NCBI RefSeq assembly: GCF_013393945.1
Contig: NZ_CP040297.1
Location: 4,868,001 to 4,932,000 of the forward strand
Reading direction: 5' to 3'
DNA length: 64,000 nucleotides
Source: Nostoc sp. TCL26-01
GTDB lineage: Bacteria > Cyanobacteriota > Cyanobacteriia > Cyanobacteriales > Nostocaceae
The position numbers and the translations under genes were made by a program. The notes beneath the pieces were generated by a model, which was not told the origin of the DNA, made no database searches, and worked only from the letters and a program-made list of their open reading frames with translations. How positions within the stretch are numbered: position 1 is the stretch's first letter; the number at the start of each line of letters is the position of its first letter. This document shows, piece after piece, positions 59,300 through 64,000 of the stretch.

Positions 59300-60459
59300 T
59301 AAATTAAGCTTCTATAGGCATTTAATGTTTGCTTTGCTGTTCTTTCCCAAGAAAATAATTTGGCTCTTTCTCTACCTTTGGTAATTAAATCCTGTCGTAA
59401 TTGAGAATCACTAATTACCTGCAATATTGCTTCTGCTAACTGAGTATAATCATTTGGCTCAATTAGGATAGCAGCATCTCCTGTTACTTCTGGTATAGAT
59501 GAGGCGTTAGACGTAACAACTGGTACACCTAAAGTCATAGCTTCCAATACAGGCAGACCAAATCCTTCATAATGAGAAGGATAAACAAAAACGTCAGCTT
59601 TTGTATAAAACAGTGCTACTAATTCATCAGATAAGTAGTCAAGATGGTGAATTTCATTTTTCCAAGGAGAATTTTCTATAGCTTTAAATATTGGTTCATA
59701 ATTCCATCCTTTTTTACCAACTAACACTAATTGATGTTCAATTTTATATTTTTCCTTCAACCAATTAAAAGCGGTGATTATCCCATGAATATTTTTCCTC
59801 GGTTCTATAGTACTGACAAAGAGTAAATATGGTTTAGAAAAATCATAGTTTGCTTGCTTTTCTAAGAAATCATTATCTGTGTTAAATAAATAATCATCAT
59901 TGTAACGACTAGCTAAAGGTGTCACATAAACTTTTTCTGGCTCTACTTGTAGATATTCAACAATGTCTCTTTTTGAGCTTTCGGAAATAGTTAAAACTAG
60001 GTCTGTCCATTGTAAGCATCTCTTGATTTTTGTCGTATATGTTTTGACAACTGAGTTTATATAATTAGGATACCTCACAAAAGTCAGATCATATATATTC
60101 ATCACTTTTAAACTCTGATTACAAGGATAAACTGAGTAATTTGTCCCATGTAATATATCTGGTTCACCCAAATATTGTTCAAAGTAAGATAATCCAGGTT
60201 TAAATTGTAAATTTAGTAGTAAATCTGATATTCTCACCGGTAAAGGCAGGAAATAGTTTTCACTATATGGTTTCAAATAATCAGGAAAACTAAAGTCACG
60301 CTTCAGCCAATTTTTTAACCCTGGTTGATATACTATTCCTAACTGAAATTTTTCTGCTGTTTGTAGTGAATTTAATGCACATATTAAATTAAAAACATAA
60401 AAGCCAACCCCACTTGGTTTTGGATCTATAGGGGTGGCATCAATGACAACTTTTAACAT
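59299..60459 (-). CDS. GT4 family glycosyltransferase
   Basis: A 386-residue GT-B enzyme of the mannosyltransferase-like type. VDATPIDPKPSGVGFYV carries the Gly-rich acceptor loop, LFVSTIEPRKNI opens the donor domain, and VYPSHYEGFGLPVLEAMT is the EX7E motif. It lies 5 bp downstream of the second GDP-mannose dehydratase-like gene and overlaps the next glycosyltransferase by one base, so the three form an operon that likely uses a GDP-sugar. The sugar is inferred from that context. Confidence 0.93.
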   Translation of the reverse strand: MLKVVIDATPIDPKPSGVGFYVFNLICALNSLQTAEKFQLGIVYQPGLKNWLKRDFSFPDYLKPYSENYFLPLPVRISDLLLNLQFKPGLSYFEQYLGEPDILHGTNYSVYPCNQSLKVMNIYDLTFVRYPNYINSVVKTYTTKIKRCLQWTDLVLTISESSKRDIVEYLQVEPEKVYVTPLASRYNDDYLFNTDNDFLEKQANYDFSKPYLLFVSTIEPRKNIHGIITAFNWLKEKYKIEHQLVLVGKKGWNYEPIFKAIENSPWKNEIHHLDYLSDELVALFYTKADVFVYPSHYEGFGLPVLEAMTLGVPVVTSNASSIPEVTGDAAILIEPNDYTQLAEAILQVISDSQLRQDLITKGRERAKLFSWERTAKQTLNAYRSLI

Positions 60460-60464
60460 TCAAA

Positions 60465-61436
60465 TCAGACTCCGCCGTTGCTTAATTTTTTTAGGTCATA
60501 ATCAACCATTAACTCAACCATTTTCTCAAAAGTATGTTGAGGTTGCCAACCTAATTTAGTCTTGATTTTATCAACAGAGCCAACTAACTGTACTGGTTCA
60601 TCAGGACGATAAAAAGTGGGGTCAACAGATACATAATCTTGCCAATTTAAACCAACGCAGTTAAAAGCGCACTCAACCAATTGTTTTACCGAGTAGGTTT
60701 CACCACTAGCAATAATGTAATCATCGGGTTCGTCTTGTTGCAACATCAACCACATAGCGTAAACAGCATCTTGCGCGTAGCACCAATCACGACGAGCATC
60801 AAGATTGCCTAATTTTAATTCACTTGCTAAACCGAGTTTAATTTGGGCTGCTGTCTGCGTAATTTTGCGAAACACAAATTCTGCACCACGTCGCGGTGAT
60901 TCGTGGGTGTAGGTAATGCCGCAACAACCATATAAATTGTATTGTTGGCGATAGTTAATTGTCATCCAGTGGGCGTAGGCTTTGGCGACACCGTAAGGGT
61001 TTCGGGGACGAAAAGCAGTACGTTCGGTTTGAGGTGATTCGTCGGGTTGACCAAAAACTTCACTACTAGATGCTTGGTAGAATCGAGCATCCGCCTTGCA
61101 GCGCCGGATAGATTCTAAAAGGCGAGAAACACCAAGGGCTGTATATTCAGCTGTGAGGGCTGGTTGTGTCCAAGAGAGAGGAACGTAGCTTTGGGAAGCG
61201 AGATTATAAATTTCGTCGGGTTGACACTCGCTAATCACATCCATTAAAGAAGATTGATCTAAAAGATCGCCAGATAAAATTTGGACGCTACCTGAGAGAT
61301 GATGAATGCGCTCTAGGTTGCTGGTGCTAGAACGGCGAACTAAGCCAAACACTTGGTAGCCTTTCGTTAAAAGGAGTTCAGCTAAATAAGAGCCATCTTG
61401 TCCTGTTAAACCTGTAATTAGAGCTTTTTTGGTCAT
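60465..61436 (-). CDS. GDP-mannose 4,6-dehydratase paralogue
   Basis: A 323-residue extended SDR closely related to Gmd but of a different subgroup. NADP-binding GLTGQDGSYLAE is at 9-20, SSSEVFGQ and PYGVAKAYAHW give the catalytic residues, and THESPRRGAEFVFRK and GNLDARRDWCYAQD are conserved. It is shorter than the 47751 enzyme and has LVRRSSTSNLERIHHL where that one has a longer GIIRR segment. It could feed GDP-6-deoxy-sugars to the two following glycosyltransferases. No reductase is adjacent, so its final product is open. Confidence 0.9.
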   Translation of the reverse strand: MTKKALITGLTGQDGSYLAELLLTKGYQVFGLVRRSSTSNLERIHHLSGSVQILSGDLLDQSSLMDVISECQPDEIYNLASQSYVPLSWTQPALTAEYTALGVSRLLESIRRCKADARFYQASSSEVFGQPDESPQTERTAFRPRNPYGVAKAYAHWMTINYRQQYNLYGCCGITYTHESPRRGAEFVFRKITQTAAQIKLGLASELKLGNLDARRDWCYAQDAVYAMWLMLQQDEPDDYIIASGETYSVKQLVECAFNCVGLNWQDYVSVDPTFYRPDEPVQLVGSVDKIKTKLGWQPQHTFEKMVELMVDYDLKKLSNGGV

Positions 61437-61744
61437 ATGCTATAACAAAATAAATTATCAAGATTAGCTGTTAATTATAAGGTACGAAAATTATTTGTAG
61501 GGGAAATATCCTTCGAGAAGCCTTCGGCTACATGAATTACCCCAAACCAAGTAATTTTTCAAAAATATTGGACAAAGTATCAATACTAAATATAGCGTTT
61601 CCAATTCTGGTAAGGTACAAAATTACCCCTCCCCAACCCTCTTCTTACTAAGGGGAGGGTGCGCGACAGCGCGGGTGGGGTGTATTTCATGTGGCTGGGA
61701 ATTGCCATATACCCAAATAAAAGTGATAAAGTAATCACTGATTT
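61437..61744. other. 308-bp gap with a GGGGAGGG palindromic repeat
   Basis: No gene is visible. At 61623-61681 a C-rich/G-rich dispersed repeat (ACCCCTCCCCAACCC...GGGTGCGCGACAGCGCGGGTG) is present, a common intergenic block in Nostoc-type genomes. Confidence 0.6.
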
Positions 61745-62122
61745 TCATGCTTTAAATGCCCACCTTGAATTAAGAAAAAAATTACTTATAGGTATAAAAA
61801 TAATTGCTATTATTTGCCCAATTAAATACCACAAATGTAAAACATTAACTATCAGATACATAATTCCTAAATTTAAACTGAAGCCAAATAAAGAGACTAT
61901 TGAATAACGAAGCAAAGCTCTCCTATGCTTGCTTTTTGATCGGAAAGTCCATCTATAATTCAGCCAATAAGAAATTATAACTACAACTATGAAAGCGGCA
62001 GATGAACTAATTACAGGAGGTAAAGTCAAAATCTCTACTAGCAATGTTAGCAAACCTATATGAGTGAAAGTTCCTAACGCTCCAACTATTGCATATTTAA
62101 TAAATTTACTGCTTGTTTTCAT
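61745..62122 (-). CDS. GtrA-family membrane protein
   Basis: A 125-residue protein with four transmembrane helices (about 8-30, 33-52, 70-90, 96-115). GtrA proteins are thought to flip polyprenyl-linked sugars or assist in glucosylating surface polymers. The start codon directly follows the stop codon of the GT2 gene with no gap, which makes a GtrB-GtrA pair. FIKYAIVGALGTFTHIGLL is the family N-terminus. Confidence 0.92.
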   Translation of the reverse strand: MKTSSKFIKYAIVGALGTFTHIGLLTLLVEILTLPPVISSSAAFIVVVIISYWLNYRWTFRSKSKHRRALLRYSIVSLFGFSLNLGIMYLIVNVLHLWYLIGQIIAIIFIPISNFFLNSRWAFKA

Positions 62123-63064
62123 TTACATTTCATCAATTATTTCTGAAATAATATATCGAGGGCGACATTTAACTTCTTCATATATTCTGGCGAGATATAA
62201 TCCAATGATACCCAAGCTAATCATGATTAAACTTCCAATAATGAGAAGAAGAAGAATTACGGTAGTAAATCCGTCAACTGATCGTCCTGTCAACTTAAAA
62301 AACAGAGTTTGCAATCCTAGTATGATGGCAAAAGTCAAAAATAAGCAACCAGAAAAAGTAATCAAATGTAGTGGTAATGATGAAAATGATGTAACTCCAG
62401 TAATAGCAAGTTTCATTAAATTAAGAGTAGACCATCTTGATCTGCCACTAATGCGAGATGCAACCTCAAAAGGAATTTTTATGCGTTGGAATCCTAGCCA
62501 AGCCGTCATACCACGAAAGAAAAGATTACGCTCTCCCATTCTTAGCCAAGCATTTACCACCTTACGATCAAGAAGCTTGTAGTCTGATGCACCCTTAAGA
62601 TTATAGCCAGATAGTTGATTCAATATTGCATAAAAAATCTCAGCACCTATCTTGCTGCTAAAAGACTCGTTCCCACGAGATATTTTGATAGCTTCTACTA
62701 TATCGGCATCAGATTTTTGCCAAATACTCACCATCTCTGGAATTAAGTGTGGAGGATGCTGTAAATCTCCATCCATGATAATTACTGCGTCACCTTTAGC
62801 CATTTCTAAGCCAGCACATAAAGCACATTCTTTACCAAAGTTTCTGCTTAAACGCACTGCCTTCAATATTGGGTAATCTTGAGATATTTGCTTTATAACA
62901 TCCCATGTATTGTCTGGAGATCCATCATCTATTAATATAATCTGATAAGATTCTTTGTTGGTTACTTTTTCTAATGCTGCAATCACCTCTTGAATAACTA
63001 CATTTAGATGATTCCCCTCTCGATATACTGGAATTACAACATTCAACGTAGGTTGGCTATACAT
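62123..63064 (-). CDS. GT2 family polyprenyl-phosphate glycosyltransferase (GtrB-like)
   Basis: A membrane transferase that puts a sugar on polyprenyl phosphate. The GT-A domain has VVIPVYREGNHL, IDDGSPDNTWDVI and IIMDGDLQHPP (the DXD-type metal site). Two C-terminal transmembrane helices (about 222-250 and 268-295) complete the GtrB/DPM1-like layout. It works with the adjoining GtrA protein. The sugar and final polymer are unknown. Confidence 0.93.
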   Translation of the reverse strand: MYSQPTLNVVIPVYREGNHLNVVIQEVIAALEKVTNKESYQIILIDDGSPDNTWDVIKQISQDYPILKAVRLSRNFGKECALCAGLEMAKGDAVIIMDGDLQHPPHLIPEMVSIWQKSDADIVEAIKISRGNESFSSKIGAEIFYAILNQLSGYNLKGASDYKLLDRKVVNAWLRMGERNLFFRGMTAWLGFQRIKIPFEVASRISGRSRWSTLNLMKLAITGVTSFSSLPLHLITFSGCLFLTFAIILGLQTLFFKLTGRSVDGFTTVILLLLIIGSLIMISLGIIGLYLARIYEEVKCRPRYIISEIIDEM

Positions 63065-63225
63065 TAGATTCTCTAGATTCTTTATGACTAGAATATATTC
63101 TGTAGCTTATCTGTATTCTAAAGCTCACTTTATTAATCTCTCAAAAGTTTGATCGATAAGTTATTAAAATTTTAAACAAGGATTTCATCCTAATAACTAT
63201 AGTTTTTCATGTAAGTATTTCCTGT

Positions 63226-64000
63226 TTAATTTTCTTTACTACTTTGATTCTTGCTATCCTTAGTTAAAATATAACCTAGCAAGAACAGGGATGAGACACT
63301 AATTCCTGCACCAATATGAAAGCTTATAGGGTTAAACTCAAACTCGATTAAATGATTTCCCTGGGGTATTAAAACACCTTGGAGTACATAGTTAGTTTGA
63401 AAGATATGTGTCGGTTTACCATCAATTTTGGCCTGCCATCCAGGATAATAAATATTACTTAATACTAAAAAAGCCGGAGAAGATGAATTTGTTAGAACTT
63501 GATTATGTGTATCATTTAACTTAGTAAACTTAGTAGTAGCACCTAAATCGAAATTTTGAGTTTTTAAATTTATATTTTCCTCTACAAATGCTACTTTAGA
63601 TGGCTCATAAGAACGTCCATCTGGTAACTTAGATGATTTTACTATATTAAGCACTTCATTAGCCTTAAAACTAATTATTTCAGGTACTAGCCATACACGC
63701 GGCATAGCAAGAAGATTATTATATATGCTGGTTTGGTTAACATTCTCAATATGATGCCAATGTCTATGGTCATTTAGAAAATTTAAATTTTCTGTAAGAG
63801 GATAGGATTTTTGTATTTTACTATTTATAAGGCTAATTTTGTGAATATTAATAGCTCCTGATGTACCCACCCAATCAATTTCTAAACTTTTGATGTTATC
63901 CATTTCATCTATAGGTAAAATACTTATATATTTGTGTCCATCACATTTTTTTAAACCATCTTTTTCAACGGTAAAACTTTCAAATATAGATGCTCGCTTA
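63226..64000 (-). CDS. YfhO-type membrane protein, C-terminal part (5' partial)
   Basis: The frame is open to the last base, so only the C-terminal part is seen; the internal ATG at 63903 is not the real start. The visible part is mostly extracytoplasmic and beta-rich, with YYPGWQAKIDG and LQGVLIPQGNHLIEFEF, which are hallmarks of the YfhO/DUF6541-like C-terminus, then a final transmembrane helix (GAGISVSSLFLLGYILT). YfhO proteins are implicated in adding sugars to surface polymers from lipid-linked donors. It is in line with the GtrB-GtrA pair, consistent with that role. Confidence 0.8.
   Translation of the reverse strand, partial: KRASIFESFTVEKDGLKKCDGHKYISILPIDEMDNIKSLEIDWVGTSGAINIHKISLINSKIQKSYPLTENLNFLNDHRHWHHIENVNQTSIYNNLLAMPRVWLVPEIISFKANEVLNIVKSSKLPDGRSYEPSKVAFVEENINLKTQNFDLGATTKFTKLNDTHNQVLTNSSSPAFLVLSNIYYPGWQAKIDGKPTHIFQTNYVLQGVLIPQGNHLIEFEFNPISFHIGAGISVSSLFLLGYILTKDSKNQSSKEN

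Noticed and set aside
1..64000. tRNA genes, rRNA genes, full insertion sequences, prophage or toxin-antitoxin modules
   Set aside because: None was recognised on reading both strands; no T-arm (GGTTCGAATCC type) or transposase motif was found. A tRNA scan would settle the first.

Overview
The window looks like chromosomal DNA of a heterocyst-forming filamentous cyanobacterium of the Nostoc/Anabaena type. The main reasons are the very frequent HIP1 octamer GCGATCGC, the abundant heptameric tandem repeats (STRRs) between genes, an RNase P RNA gene carrying an STRR-derived hairpin, a SigG-type sigma factor, a PEP-CTERM protein, ComFB and Uma2 proteins, and several Nostoc-type small dispersed repeats. 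This placement comes from sequence character only; no database was searched.

Layout. From 0 to 5 kb there is a truncated M23 peptidase, a ComFB-like protein, an L,D-transpeptidase, a 50-residue membrane protein, and the SigG sigma factor with a putative anti-sigma partner. From 5 to 14 kb come a GGCT-fold protein, leucyl-tRNA synthetase (GTG start), two convergent Uma2 nucleases, CorA, an unknown protein, rnpB directly followed by an RNase III gene, and a Gfo/Idh oxidoreductase. From 14 to 24 kb come a single-domain response regulator, a DUF1400 hydrolase, two unexplained intrinsic terminators, a secreted protein, a three-gene minus-strand operon (thioredoxin-like DUF255, VOC protein, MobA), a second 50-residue membrane protein, ClpP and an unknown protein. 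From 24 to 34 kb come an RNase II/R-family protein with a degenerate catalytic motif, UbiX, a LapA-like protein, a STAND ATPase abutting shikimate kinase, ArgB, a TPR protein and a DUF3153 lipoprotein. From 34 to 44 kb come PdxH, an AI-2E permease, a DUF1361 protein, an SLH-only fragment related to iron-uptake porins, a lipoprotein, a PEP-CTERM protein, DNA polymerase I and a hydrolase.

From 44.5 kb to the end the window is mostly cell-surface polysaccharide biosynthesis. It has two polyprenyl-phosphate sugar-1-phosphate transferases, GDP-mannose 4,6-dehydratase plus GDP-fucose synthase, a second GDP-mannose-dehydratase paralogue, three GT4 glycosyltransferases, a GtrA/GT2 flippase-transferase pair, an ABC exporter and a YfhO-type membrane protein that runs off the end. 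Genes interspersed there include an orphan sugar ABC permease, 5-formyl-THF cyclo-ligase, a CSP41-like SDR protein and a large fusion of a phosphate-binding-like domain with two DUF4912 domains.

The least ordinary signals are these: a pair of equally long 50-residue membrane proteins; STRR arrays that form strings of four- or five-codon minicistrons running into real start codons; an RNB protein and a DNA polymerase I whose catalytic motifs look altered; two orphan terminators suggesting small RNAs; a GC-richer 0.5-kb leader before the RNB gene; and a sensorless STAND ATPase in line with aroK. No CRISPR array, tRNA, full insertion sequence or prophage was seen.
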